Counted from the first letter of the stretch, positions 36,813-50,123 are shown. The stretch: DNA of 64,000 nt from Paramecium sonneborni (GCA_905182985.1 CAJJDN010000086.1:333635-397634), one strand, 5' to 3'. Notes: a model not told the origin generated them from the letters alone. Made by a program: numbers and translations.

Positions 36813-39800
36813 TCATTATTTTATTGAACTGAAATTTTGTAAATGAGGAAGTTTAGTTTTAGCCTCAATTCTTGTATCTTTCATCTTAAGGAATCTTCTT
36901 TTATATTTCTTTTGAATGAAACCAAGTTTTTCATAAAATCTTTTCAAATGTGGACAATTATCTCCACATTTAGCATGTACTTATTTCATTTTAACCATAT
37001 ACTCTCTAAATTCTTCTTATGAAATGTTTTCATTACCTAATTATTATATACAAATATACCTTATTTTCCTAAAGCATTTCTAACTTATCTAATAAGTTCT
37101 CCCATACCTCCAGATTTATTATTAACCATTTTATTATATAATTTATCTGCTTAATCTTATTCAGGTTCTTCATCATCCAAAGTATCAAGTGATTTTTAAG
37201 ATTCAGCAGAAGCTGGTCTTTGTTATTGATTTGGAATTTCTTCTTGAACTTCTTGTTATTAAAATTATTATTATGTTAATTGAAGTTTTTATTATTTATT
37301 TGTTTTAATTTATTATTTTAAAGATACCCAATTTTTAATTTGTTCAATTTTAGTTTTATCTAATCCTAATTCATATAAATATTATAGAACAGATTCTATA
37401 GACATTTTAGTATCACCATAATTTCCATCAGTCTAGGTAGATTTTTAATCAGTACCAATTTTAGTAATTTTGGTTGTTCTAGTTCCATCAGCTGCAATAG
37501 TTGTTTCTTCAACAATTAAATTACCATTTTTATCTGCTTTCACTCTTTTAAGAGTTCTTTCAATTTTTCCATCTGCTCCAACTTTAGTTTCTTCAATAAA
37601 TTCTTCTCCATTTTTATTTTTCTTTTTCTTAACAATAATTTTATTTCCTTATGCATCAATTGTTTCAATTTCTGTGATTACATTTCCATCTTTGTCAACT
37701 GTAGTTTTTACAACTGTTTTAGATCCATCTGCATTTGTAGTTACAGTTTCTGTAATTTCAGCACCATCTTTACCTTTTGTCACTTTCGTTTTTACAATTT
37801 TTTTATTTCCTTATTCATCTATAATAACTTCTTCTTTTATTTCTGCTCCTCCTTCTCTATATATTTTTCTCTAAACATTTAATTTTTATCCATTCTCATA
37901 TACTACTTCATTTTCAATCAAATTTCCATCTGCATCTTATTATACATTTTTCTCTTAATTAACAATTGAACCATCTTTATTTTAAATTTATTTTTAAACA
38001 GTCTCTCTTCCAAAAGAATCCTTAACTGTTTTAATTACTATTTTTTAACCTGTTTTAGCATCAATTCTTTCTTCTTCAGTAATTATATTACCTTTAGCAT
38101 CTTTATAAACTTTTTTTTTGACAATCGTGATATTTCCATTAGCATCAACAATTTCTTCTTCTATAGTTTCAGTTCCATCTTAATTCTTCACTTTTCTTTA
38201 TATTGTTACAGATCCATCAGCATTTTATATTTCAACTTCTTCAATACCATCCTTAATTCTTGTTTTCTTGATTATTTTATTACCTTAAGCATCAAAAGCA
38301 ACTTCTTCAACTNNNNNNNNNNNNNNNNNNNNNNNNNNNNNNNNNNNNNNNNNNNNNNNNNNNNNNNNNNNNNNNNNNNNNNNNNNNNNNNNNNNNNNNN
38401 NNNNNNNNNNNNNNNNNNNNNNNNNNNNNNNNNNNNNNNNNNNNNNNNNNNNNNNNNNNNNNNNNNNNNNNNNNNNNNNNNNNNNNNNNNNNNNNNNNNN
38501 NNNNNNNNNNNNNNNNNNNNNNNNNNNNNNNNNNNNNNNNNNNNNNNNNNNNNNNNNNNNNNNNNNNNNNNNNNNNNNNNNNNNNNNNNNNNNNNNNNNN
38601 NNNNNNNNNNNNNNNNNNNNNNNNNNNNNNNNNNNNNNNNNNNNNNNNNNNNNNNNNNNNNNNNNNNNNNNNNNNNNNNNNNNNNNNNNNNNNNNNNNNN
38701 NNNNNNNNNNNNNNNNNNNNNNNNNNNNNNNNNNNNNNNNNNNNNNNNNNNNNNNNNNNNNNNNNNNNNNNNNNNNNNNNNNNNNNNNNNNNNNNNNNNN
38801 NNNNNNNNNNNNNNNNNNNNNNNNNNNNNNNNNNNNNNNNNNNNNNNNNNNNNNNNNNNNNNNNNNNNNNNNNNNNNNNNNNNNNNNNNNNNNNNNNNNN
38901 NNNNNNNNNNNNNNNNNNNNNNNNNNNNNNNNNNNNNNNNNNNNNNNNNNNNNNNNNNNNNNNNNNNNNNNNNNNNNNNNNNNNNNGCATCTTATTATAC
39001 ATTTTTCTCTTAATTAACAATTGAACCATCTTTATTTTAAATTTATTTTTAAACAGTCTCTCTTCCAAAAGAATCCTTAACTGTTTTAATTACTATTTTT
39101 TAACCTGTTTTAGCATCAATTCTTTCTTCTTCAGTAATTATATTACCTTTAGCATCTTTATAAACTTTTTTTTTGACAATCGTGATATTTCCATTAGCAT
39201 CAACAATTTCTTCTTCTATAGTTTCAGTTCCATCTTAATTCTTCACTTTTCTTTATATTGTTACAGATCCATCAGCATTTTATATTTCAACTTCTTCAAT
39301 ACCATCCTTAATTCTTGTTTTCTTGATTATTTTATTACCTTAAGCATCAAAAGCAACTTCTTCAACTACAGTAATACCATTTTCTTGATAAATCTTTTAC
39401 TCTTTAGTTGCAATTTTACCATTCTTATCAATAATTTATTATTCAATAATGTCTTAACCATATTCATTTTTTCTCTTTGTAGTAATTACCTTATTACCTT
39501 TAGCATCTATTCTTTCTTCAACAATTACTTCATTGCCATCACTATCTATATAAACTTTTCTTTTAACTTTAGTTTTATTTCCTTTTTCATCTATAATTTC
39601 TTCTTCAAAAATTTCATTACCATCTGCATCTTTATATGCTTTTTATCTCTTTGTAATTTTATTACCTTTTTCATCAACAGTTACTTCTTCAATAATATCA
39701 TTTCCATCTTTATCCTTTACAGTTCTCTTAGCCACTTTTAATTTCTTACCATCAGGCATAATATACTCTTCTTCTACATATTCAACGCCATTCTTATCTT

Positions 39801-41900
39801 TTTTAATTTTAACTTATTTAATTCTTTTTTATTTTTATCCATTTTCATCAATATATTCTTCTTCAACTTCATATCTCTCTTCATCAGCTTCATTCCCTTA
39901 TAATTTTCTAACCTTCTTTCCTGTTTTATCTTCAAACCATTCTCCTTATTTAATTTCTTTTCCATCTTTAGCTACTGGTTTAGATGGCAAATTTATTTTA
40001 GATCCACCTATAGCAAATCCCCCATGAGCATCAAGAAAATCCTGAGTTTATTTTGATTATTAAATTTAATTTGGTTTATCTCTTTTTCTTAATTCTTCTC
40101 CTTATGCATTTACTACAACCTCTTCTTCTACTTCCATTTCTTCTTCTACCCATTCTCCATCACTTTTTTATCTTCTTACCATCTTTTTAACTTTTCTTAT
40201 TATTATTTTTTCATCTGGATTCAAAAATTCTGGATCAAATAAAGGATCATAAAATGGTACTTTTGCTAATTTTTATTTTCTTGTCATTTCATCCTTTTTT
40301 ACTCCCCTTGTAATTGCTCCTATATCAGATCCACAAATTTATTTAAATATTGGATCTCTTAATAAATCATCTACTGCCATTAATTCTTTCATCTCTTATA
40401 CATTTAATTTTTCATTTAAATTTACTTTAAATAGATTCTCTGCTTAACCTAATATTGCTTTCTTTTATTCATCACTTAAATTTGGATTATTTGTTATAAA
40501 TAATTTAAATCTTTCAAAATTTCTATTCATTTCTTTTTCTAATGCAGCAATATTATCTAATAATGTCTTAATTCTAAGTTTCATTTTTATATTATCCTCT
40601 ACTAATCTCTTTATTTTTTCTGAATCATTTTTACTCAAAACAGCCTACTACTCTGATTATTATTTATCTTTTGCTTTCTTCTCTTCTTATTATTTCTCCT
40701 CTAACTTTTTTTTATCTAATGTCACTTTTTATAATTAACCATTTAAAACCCCTACTTATTATGCATATGCATCTCTTTCTATAAGAGTGTCTTTTATTTT
40801 CTTCTCCAATTATATCATTTTCTATTAAACATCATGATTCTCTTTTCTCTATTTATCAAGTTTATCTTAATATTCTTACTCTATTCTCATTTTATCTGTT
40901 TAAATTTAGGCTTCTTACATGTATACTAATACACCATTCTTCATTATAGCCTTTCCAGCTTTGATATCAGCTTATGCCTTCTCTTAAGCCTATTTTTACA
41001 TCCCTTATATTCCTTCTACAAATGCACCTTCCAAACTTTTTAATTAATTTTACTATTGCTTTTGTAACTCCTCAAAATGTTAAACTGCTTCATCTTCAGC
41101 AGCATTTACTTCATGTTTCTTTTTACCTAAATCTTTCAACACTTCCTTCAAATTAGTTTCTGCCTTTGATTCTCCTACTGCTAAATCCAATTTCTTATTC
41201 TTCAAAAAATCAGTTATTTATTACGATTCTTAATCTAATTCTTATTGCATTTCCTTCAGTTCCATCTCTTTCTTCAATAAATTTGCTTAATTTCTTGCAT
41301 CTCTTATATCATCACCTGTATAAGTTGCTTTTTCAGCAAATGTTTTTCTTACAGTTTTCTAAAATTATACAATCTTTTACTTTAACAATAGGCTACAATT
41401 AAACCATTTAATTCGCTAACTTATTTGTTTCTTGACTATGTTAGGCAGATTAATCTACTGATCTAATATATTTTCACAAATCTTTACTTTCTTCTAGGTT
41501 ATCCAATGTTTTTCTACAAAGTTTCAAGCATTTTATCTGCTTAAACCTCAAAGTTTGTATTCAATCTAAATATTACAAATAAACATTACTTTAATATATA
41601 ATTTAGAATCATGTTCTAACCATTATATATTTTATTAAGAGATTATCTTAATTCAGATAATTTTGCATTTTCTAGCATTTCTGATATCTCATATAAAACA
41701 ATTTAATAAATTTCATGAGTTGTTTTCATAATTTCCACTAATTTTGGTTTTGTGATCTCTTTTTATTTCTTCTTAAAATCATTATCAATTTTTGATAATA
41801 ATTTATCTAATTTAGCTAATTTAACTAAATCCAACTCGCCATATTCTCTTCCCATTCCTGTTGGATTGTCTATTTAAGAATATCGAAGATCAGCTGCCAT
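36813..41900 (-). CDS. Giant coiled-coil protein with acidic DG-repeat array (interrupted by gap)
   Basis: Starts MAADLRYSQIDNPTGMGREY. The first half (41900 to about 40100) is coiled coil, with introns not all resolved. Then follows a long array of degenerate 16-18 residue units of the form D-x-x-G-N-x-x-x-x-E-E-x-x-x-D-x-x-G-N-K-x-x-V-K, for example DADGNEIFEEEIIDEKGNKTKV. The array runs from about 39950 down to about 37400 and is cut by the 674-N gap. The C-terminus includes CGDNCPHLKRFYEKLGF and ends after one 23-nt intron (about 37050). Alternating DG-loops and charged strands suggest a stacked beta structure or a calcium-binding surface; neither is proven. No family recognised. A structural cytoskeletal role is only a guess. 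Confidence 0.75.
37933..38312 (-). repeat. Left flank of N gap, duplicated
   Basis: About 380 bp of the DG-repeat coding region, nearly identical to 38987-39367 (offset 1054-1055, one length difference). Either it is an unmerged contig overlap or a genuine higher-order repeat that the assembler could not span. Confidence 0.8.
38313..38986. other. Assembly gap, 674 N
   Basis: A run of undetermined bases inside the DG-repeat array. Any protein length across it is unknown. Confidence 0.99.
38987..39367 (-). repeat. Right flank of N gap, duplicated
   Basis: It repeats the 37933-38312 sequence, then continues into further, non-identical DG-repeat units toward the 5' end of the gene. Confidence 0.8.
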
Positions 41901-42047
41901 TTATATTATAAATATTATATTAAATTCAACAATATTCTAAAATCAAAGAGATTTTTTACAAAAATTAGAAATAACTCAATAAATTATATTTTTGATTTTA
42001 TTATATAAAAACTCTCTAGGAAATATTTTATATTATAATTTAACTAA

Positions 42048-45027
42048 TCAAATTTTTCTATGTTAGTCTATTTTTTCTCCCCATCTTTTTTCTAATCTTT
42101 CCAAATTTTAAAGAGTTTCGTCATATTTTCTCTTTAAAATTGAATATTCCTCAATCTTTTCTTAATATTCTCTTTGCTTTCTATTCAGTTCATTATTTAG
42201 TGAATTAACCTTTTAAGTTAAAGCTAAATTGTCTCTTTAAATACTTTCTAACTATGACTACAAATCTTATTATCTAAACATAGACCCTAAAATTTTAATA
42301 ATCATATACTTCTACTATCTTCAACAGCATTTTTCTTTAATTATTACTCTTTTCTTGCCTCTTCTAATCCTAAATGTAATTGTTCTGTCTCTTCTTTTCT
42401 TTTTTTAAGTAAATCCATTAAGTGAATTTATTCTTGTTTAGATTAAGCTAATTCATTTTTTTAACTATTGATAGTTGCTTATAATTAAGTTATAGCCATA
42501 TTATTTTTTAGCATTTCTTCTTACATATTGTAATTAACACTTCTGATTTTTTCCATTTCCATTTTCAAAGACTCAATATGTTCCATTTTTTATTGTAAAT
42601 CTTATTAATATTAATATTCTCTTTGTTCAAAATCATAATTTGAAAGTGCATTTCTTTTATCTAAAATCTTCATCTATTATTCCATATTTTACTTTAAATC
42701 ATTGATTTCATTTTCTTTAACTTCAATTGTTTCCTCTAATTAAATCCTTAGATTTCGTTATTTTCTTTCCAAATCATTTATATTTTCTTATTACACTTTT
42801 TTTTAAACTTCATATTAATCTTTGAATGCACTCATTTCCTCAATTAGATCTATTACTTATTTTTCTTTTTCTTTAGTCTTAGATATTTACATCCCTAAAG
42901 CTTCATTTAAATCATTAATCTAATTTTTTGTTTCTTGTTTCGTTTAATGTAAATTAGATTCTAAAATCTCAATTTATTATCTAAACTAAAACTCTTACTA
43001 TTTGAAGTTATCTAATTATTTCAATAATTATTAAGTTGAAATTTAATATTACTAAAGTTGTTAACTCTATTAATCATTTTGTCTTTATATTTGTTATAGT
43101 TTTTCTGAAAACTTTTTATTGTCATTTAAAACTCCATTAGTTTCATTTTTTGATTATTCTAATTGTTTTTCACAAATAGTTAAATCCTCTTGTAATTTAT
43201 TTTTTTTAGAATCTAGAGCCTTATACTCTTATAATAATTTATCATAATCCTATTTTGCAAGCACTAATTTATCATCTAATCCTTTTTATACTAATTAATA
43301 GTTTTAAACAGATGAATGAAAATCTCTTTCAATTTCTTTTTTTTATTTATTTACTTGATTCAAATCTAATTCCTTTTATTGCAAACTAACTCTGAATTAT
43401 TCAAGTTAATTTTCTAGATTATAACATAATTATTAAAAATGTTCTTCAGATTCTGCTTTTTCTCTTAATGTTTATTTAATTTTTTCTTCTAATTAATTAA
43501 TAACAGAATTTTTCTGATCTAATTATCTTGAATCAACTTAATTATGTGCAACCTCAGCTTTCAAGTTATCATTTTCAATTTATAATTAAAAAAGTTTCAA
43601 TTCTAATTGTTCATTCTACTTTGATTATTTCTAAACATTATTAACAGATGGGGATCTTAAAATTGATGGAGATTTTGTCATATCTCTTTAATAAAAACTT
43701 TTATCTTAAATTGATTGTTTGTATTTTAATTCAAGTTATTCATAATCTTTTTATAAATTTTAATATTTTGTTCTTAAATCTCTAACCTACTCATCTTAAG
43801 AAAATAGTTATCTACAAACCATATTTTCTGTTTTACTTTTTTCAGCTTTCTATAATTATTGTTTTAAATCTTCATTTTCTTTTTAATTTTACTACAAACA
43901 TTCTAAGACTCTATTGAATTCTTATTATGTATATAATGATCTTTCATCATCTTCTTTTCTTTTTCTTTCATCTTAAACTCCTTTTTATTCATATTCTATC
44001 AACTTTTTATTAAGCTTTAATAATATTATAAATTACCTTATGATTTTCTTAAACTAAAGAAGCCATTTTAGTTTAAAGTTACTCTAAAATTCCTTTTAGT
44101 TTATTGTAATCCTCAGTCAAAGTAATAATTTTTTATTCATTATCATTAGAATTTTGAATAGGATAAGGAGATTATTATTGTTAAGAATCAGATAAAGCAA
44201 TTTCTTCTAATTTTCTAAAATTAGAAAGAACTTCTATCATTTTATCATTTAATGCATCAGGTAATTAGTTTGCTCCTAATTATTTCTGAACTGCAGAGAT
44301 TAATTCTCTCAATGAACTTGATATTTTATTAATTTCAGTTTATAGTTTTGTTTTTGATTAAACAATCGTTGTTGTTTGTTTCTATTACGAAATATTACTT
44401 GTAGAATAGTTTGAATAAGTTTATTAATTATTTACATCTTGAATTGGTGATCTGCACATGAAATCGAGTCCAGCTTTAATATTCTCTTTAGATTCTAAGA
44501 AAGGATTTAATTCTTATCTGCTTTGATTTCTTTTTTCAGAATTCAAATCTCGATTTTCTTTATTTGATTCAAAATTATATGTTTTTGCAAAATCATATTT
44601 TCCAAGATCATATTAATTTACTTATGACAATAATTATTTAGTTGTCTCAAAGGGTTTATAATCACCATACTGATTAAAATTTTTATTTTCGATTTATGGT
44701 ATTTATGGCACTTTATAATCTAATGTTTTTTATTTGTAATGATATGAATCAATCAATTTTTTAGGTGAAGAGGGTTAAATCGGAAGATTTGCTATGTCTA
44801 TTTTTGAATAATATACGTGATGTCAAGACTTATTTATTTGCTTCATATGTTGGAGATTACATATATGGTGATGCCACATTTGTTTAAACTCTTGCTTATG
44901 ATTAAGTTTTTGTTCCATATCCAAATTATCTATCCGGTGAATTAACCATCATTGTTGAATATTCTTTTGATACAGAACATGGTCTTGCCATTGTGATTGT
45001 TGTTTATTATTTTGGAAGAGACTTCAT
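42048..45027 (-). CDS. Long coiled-coil protein of unknown function
   Basis: Starts MKSLPKQQTTITMARPCSVS with a Ser/Thr/Pro/Gln-rich, probably disordered head of about 250 residues, including MVNSPDRQFGYGTK. From about 44400 to 42050 it is nearly unbroken heptad coiled coil dominated by Glu, Lys, Gln, Leu and Asn, ending EKRWGEKIDQHRKI. At least two introns occur: one near 44800 and a 22-nt AAG-ended intron near 44030. Divergence from the next gene on the left is 147 bp. Such proteins in ciliates are often basal-body or cytoskeletal, but nothing here identifies it. Confidence 0.7.
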
Positions 45028-45099
45028 TTTAATATTTTTCTGTTAATTAATTAAATTTAAACAATTTAATATATTTATTTATAAATAATTAATAAAAAT

Positions 45100-46170
45100 T
45101 CAAAACATAATCTAAGCATTTTATTCAATACTTTTTGCTGCTCTATTAAACACCTATTAATCTTTAAAATTATTTCTAATTTTCTTTATAGGATCATGTT
45201 CCTTATCAAAAGGATCACACATTGAATATTTTTCCCCTTCTTCTTTCAATTATTTCTCATTTATTGAAATTTTATATTTCTAATTAAATCCTTCACCTTA
45301 ATCTTAATAATAAGTAAAATAATCTTTCAATAATTACTTCAGAGAAACCTAAGACATTGATTTGTCAAATTAATCCTTTAACTAATTATATTTTTATCCA
45401 TTATAAACCTATTATAAATCTAATATTATATACAAAAAAGACATCAACATCAAAACTGCTAACTCTTCTACCTTCAATATTTCTTTTGATTGATAACATA
45501 GTTTTCTAATTAGAGGGTTTATATTATTTATTCTATAGATTTGGCATTTGATATTTCTCTTATAAAAAATGTAGCCACATTATTAGAATAGCATAAGATG
45601 AGAAACAGCTTTTATTTATTATTCCTTGTTTCTTTCCCCATAACTTTAATAACACTCCACCCTAAAATATCATATTAAAGATACTTATTAAACTTTTTTA
45701 TTTAAATTTGCATATGCATATAATAATTTTGTATTTATTACCCCTAAAAGATTATTAAAGCAAATATCAATTTCAATTTTATTATTTGAATCTTCTATCT
45801 TCATCACAGCAATTCTGGCAAATTCTACAAATTCTTTAATTTTAAATTTATTCTAGTCTACAGAGTTGGTTTCTTATTATAAATATTTTAAAGCAATTCT
45901 TTCATCAACGTAAGAATTCGTAATAAAAGTGAAATCTACATCTGATTCCTTCGTACCAAATCCATTTAATTAAGATCCAAATACACAAAATTCAATCTCT
46001 GAATTAAATGGATTATAATCAAATTGCTTTAGAAAAAATATTAAACTTTTTGTCGATCTTTCAAATTTTTTTTTATTCTCTTCTGACATCTCATTCTTTT
46101 TTAATATCTCGATAAACACTTCATCTTAGTCTTAACACCTTCCCTATATTGATTATAAAATATCGATCAT
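45100..46170 (-). CDS. Non-canonical poly(A)/uridylyl transferase-like nucleotidyltransferase
   Basis: 340 residues after two introns (23 and 25 nt). The nucleotidyltransferase core is clear: FGSQLNGFGTKESDVDF gives the GS motif and the first two catalytic Asp residues, and KIEIDICFNN gives the third. There follows LLGVINTKLLYAYA, a central helical domain (LLKLWGKKQGIINK, SSYAILIMWLHFLQ), and a PAP-associated segment with LLKDYFTYYQDQG, ISINEKQ and CDPFDKEHDP. This order matches the Trf4/Cid1/TUT group that adds A or U to RNA 3' ends. No RNA-binding domain is fused. Substrate preference cannot be read from the sequence. Confidence 0.85.
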
Positions 46171-46238
46171 AAAAATTATTCTTTTGGATTATAATATAAA
46201 TTTTTTTTATAAATCAAGAGGGTTTTTCAACTTCTTAT

Positions 46239-46550
46239 GTATTCTCAATTTTCTCCTAATAGAAATCGTGCTATTAATTAATATACAATAGATTTACTAA
46301 TAATTATGCTTCTTTAAAATCCTATAATTTCAAACCCTCTAATTCATGTTATAAGAAAACTTATAAGGCTCTCTAATTTTACTATGGAATAAATGGAATT
46401 GAGCAAAAGTTTTAACAAGTACAAATTTTCTTTTTTGTAATTTTGCAATCAACATGAAAAATAGGAGAGGTTTATGGCTAGTTTAATTTTACTGCAGTGG
46501 CTTTGATTTAAGGACAAAATGGATCTTCAAAAGCTTATTATATGAATTGA
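46239..46550 (+). CDS. Small putative gene, structure uncertain
   Basis: An ATG at 46239 (MYSQFSPNRNRAI) opens one frame. Better coding-like pieces lie in other frames: CYKKTYKALQFYYGINGIEQK and YGQFNFTAVALIQGQNGSSK, ending at TGA 46548-46550. Joining them needs one or two small introns that I could not place with confidence. Possibly a roughly 90-residue protein; family unknown. Confidence 0.35.
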
Positions 46551-46961
46551 TTAATCATAATTAATTTAATTAATGAATATATAAAAAATTTTAATATAAA
46601 TTAATCTAATAAAAATAATAAAAACTTAAATGTTCCTTAGAAAAATAAAGAATGTTTAAATATTTAATATCTTCATTTCATAAGAATTTTGAAGTTCAAA
46701 TATATAGAATCATGATATTGCTATTCATTTTTAAAAATTTCAAATAGGATTATAATAGATTTAAAATCTCAAATAAATAGAATTTGAGTATTTATATAAT
46801 TTTTATATGATTCATCGAACTGTTATTATTTATATTCCTTTCTAAAATATATAGGATAACATTTCTGTTTAGTATTCTATGTTATTTACATAGTTAAATG
46901 ATTTACAATATTCAGTCAATTTTTTTATCAAATTCATTTTCACTAATAATTAGAATACTTT
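46551..46961. other. Intergenic, nothing recognised
   Basis: About 410 bp of AT-rich sequence ahead of the GTPase gene, with no coding signal that I can support. Confidence 0.45.
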
Positions 46962-48341
46962 ATGAAAATTAATAGATCTATAGCAATATTATTGGGTTAA
47001 AAAGGGTGTGGAAAAACAGAATTTCATAGAAAAATTTGTCAAATACAAGAGAAGATTGAAGAACCTTAACTTATATCGACAGCATTTGGAAATGGATTCT
47101 TTGTATTGGATACTGATGGATTACAATCCAAAGAAGACATATTACCAACTTTAGCATAAATACTTTCTGTTTCTTCGGGTCGTTTGAATGCAATTTTACT
47201 TTTGATAAAATACAGAGAGTTGTTAGAAATGAAAAAAGAATTAGAAGAAAAACTGAGCATTCTTCAGCCATATTAGTAAATACTGATACTGATAATATCT
47301 CATTGGGACTTAGAAAAATAAAAAGAAGAATTAGAGAAAGAGAATATAAAAAATTAAATAATTGAACCACTAAAATTGAAAAATCATTTATTTTCAGGTT
47401 TAAATTCTGATGGAAATTCTATTTGTTAATAAATTGATATGATTATTACTAATGAATAAAATTCAGAGATTGATTTATTTAAAACCAATATATTAAAGCA
47501 AATTGAAATTATAAAAACAAAGGAAGAGATTGATACAGTTGAAATAGAGTCAAAATTTTAATAAATTTGTGATGGAGCTTGTGATTTTATTGATTAATTG
47601 ATTGATAACTAAGAATAAGATATAGTTTAATAAATGCATGAACTGTGTCTAACTATTATAGACTAGGCTCATTTGATAATGACGGAATTTACAGAATAAC
47701 ATTCTAAGACATTTGAAGAATTATTTGAATAATATGGAAATTGTTAAAAGACATATTAAAGTTATACAAAATTGAAGATAAAATTAAGGAATAGGGTAAA
47801 TGAAGTAATTCAAAAAGCTTAAACTTGTAGATCCTGGGTATAACTACCTTTAGGCGACAATGTTAAATAATGTTATAATTGCGGTTTGATCTGGGTTAAT
47901 TTAAATAATTGCCCATATGTTAGCTGTGGTCAACCTCAAAGTAATGTTGATAAAAAAAAATAAACTCAATTCAGAAGATTTTAATTTACATTTTTAGGTA
48001 CAAATGTTTAAAGAACAAAACTTGAAAATGATCTCTCTAATTAATTAGGAGACCAATCAAAAATTTTATTAAAAGGTTGTGGTGTGTCTTTCAATTGGGA
48101 TACACTTCCTATATTGTCATAATATTAATAGTAATAACTAGGATAGGAATTATTTATTAGTACTCTTATTGATTAATAAAAATAATTAAAACAAGAATTA
48201 TTTAATGATCCTATAACGAATAAACATGTTAAATAATAGATATAATAAGAATAGAGTATCGATGCTGGTGGAATATCAATTTAACCAGATTTTCCTCAAA
48301 CTGAGAAATCAAGTTGTTGTTCAAGTTGTATGATTTGTTGA
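46962..48341 (+). CDS. P-loop GTPase with cysteine cluster and Cys-rich C-terminal tail
   Basis: Intronless, 459 residues. Walker A GQKGCGKTEFH is at residues 12-22, and the G3-type VLDTDGLQS is near residue 50. A hydrophobic strand before ISHWDLEKQ (near residue 116) occupies the G4 position seen in AIG1/GIMAP-like and septin-related GTPases. Helical linker sequence follows. Near residue 305 there is a zinc-ribbon-like cluster, CYNCGLIW...CPYVSCG, then KGCGVSFNWD and a Gln-rich stretch. The last residues, SSCCSSCMICC, are ideal for multiple palmitoylation, so membrane attachment is likely. There is no classical NKxD or TKxD. An AIG1-like immune or vesicle GTPase is the nearest analogy, not an identification. 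Confidence 0.75.
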
Positions 48342-50123
48342 TTTAAAAATAATTTTAGTTTAATATTTATTATTCATCAATCAACAGTAGTAAATTTACG
48401 TCAATTTGTATTATAAATCGCTTGATTAAAAATTAATTTTAATTACTATACTATTATATCAATAGATTATTTCTTTTGTATTCTTTTTATGGATTTCGAA
48501 AAATTCTTCTCTCTGATCAAGTACAAAATAAATTATGATACCTTAATATTGTACTCTTAATTATTTTTTGATTTTATTAAACTAAAATATTTGAAATTAA
48601 TATACACATTAAAAAGCTTTAATCATTACTATGATATAAATTTTTTATGTATTTAAAAAAATTTAGATATCTTATATCCATCTTTAAAAAATTTAAAGAT
48701 ACATTAAAAGTTTTTAAATATAAACCCACAAATAATATACTAATAATTGGTTTTGAATTAATTAGATTAACTCTTATTTAGTTTTAGATTATTATTAATT
48801 AAACTTTTCAAGAATTTAATATACTAATTAATAAAATTTTAGTTTTATTACATTTATAGAAAAATCTTTGGTCATCAATTATTATTAATAATAATAAGTC
48901 TTTAATTCAATTATAATTAATTATTCTTTCTAAAAATATAAGGGAATTTAATTTCCATATACTCAATTTATAGCTAAGCTGCAATCTACAAGGTTGATAA
49001 CGATCTCAAAGTATTTGATCCTTATTGTGCAATTTTCTGAATGCAGTTTTAATGGTGATTCTAAAGTTATTAGTGGTGGAATACAAGGTCTAATATGAGA
49101 TAACCATCATAATAGCTTCTAAAGATTCTGTTTTTCAATACAAAAGTTTGTTAGGGTTGTTTAACTGTTAAATTTTAAATTTTATCTAATCATTAAGGGA
49201 TAGTATAAGAAAGTAATTTAAAAATGGAAATCAAGATTCCTTTTGAAATTAAATCTCTCGAAATATTTCCCAATATTATTGTTAAACGTCTATAGTTTTT
49301 TAGAAGAGCAATAAAAGAATTAATTTCATCAGAATCTTGTCTAGATGGCTATAGAGTATATATAAATATTATTCATTTAGTTTCCTAGATATTGTTAATG
49401 AAATTTCTTTTAGATTCTCTAATTTTTTGAAGATTCTAAAGTTGTTTAAAATTTTTCAACTCAATAAAGTTATTTTCCATTCTTAAAATATATTTTTTGT
49501 TAGTTTTATATGAATTAAGAATTCCATACTAATTTAATTATTTCATGGAACTTACAAATTTCACCTTCTTTTGATAATTTTTCAATATCAAGGAAAGTTT
49601 AAATCTGTTATAAGAATATTTAGAATCTTAAATCAACAGATAATCAAAAAATAGAAACTATAATATTCCATCTAAGGATGAATTTTTAGACCATTAAAAA
49701 GCTTTGAACGAATAAGGCAATTAAATTAATTACCTTTTCATCTTAAGAATATTATAATGGATATTAAATGGAATACTTAAATTGAAAAATTTTAGTTTAG
49801 TTTTGAATAATTATAGACAATAACTAGAATAAGGACATATAATCAAAGAGCCTTAAAGATTTTATAAAAATAGCTGCTGTTAAATTTAATCAAGATTAAC
49901 AATATAAATTTATTTATCTTTAAATAAACTAATCTCTAAAAAAATAGCTATTTGTGCATTCAAAAATATTTCATGATGAGTTATTAATGAAAATTATGAT
50001 AAATCATTTTTTAGTGGTTATATACTAAAATAAAAATTCTTTAATCGAAATTTTAATATAATAATTTTAGAATTGCTATTAATAAGAAAGTCTAATATAA
50101 GGAAAAATAAAAATTTAGATCGT
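48342..50123. other. Gene-poor region with decayed coding remnants
   Basis: About 1.8 kb without an intact gene. Coding-like fragments interrupted by TGA occur at about 48950-49035 (SQAAIYKVDNDLKVFDPYC), 49223-49420 (MEIKIPFEIKSLEIF) and 49550-49974 (GNQINYLFILRILQWILNG). The rest is AT-rich with no RNA gene. Confidence 0.45.
49223..49974 (+). pseudogene. Possible decayed gene
   Basis: It opens with MEIKIPFEIKSLEIFPNIIV and an intron-like 25-nt element near 49350. Open, coding-like stretches then continue in shifting frames, with in-frame TGA codons, to ISKKIAICAFKNIS and TGA at about 49974. No intron set I tried restores one frame. Family unknown. It may instead be two short genes with mis-sequenced bases. 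Confidence 0.3.

Noticed and set aside
37470..37874. A plus-strand Val/Ser/Phe-rich ORF
   Set aside because: It lies antisense to the DG-repeat coding array and reflects its periodic composition.
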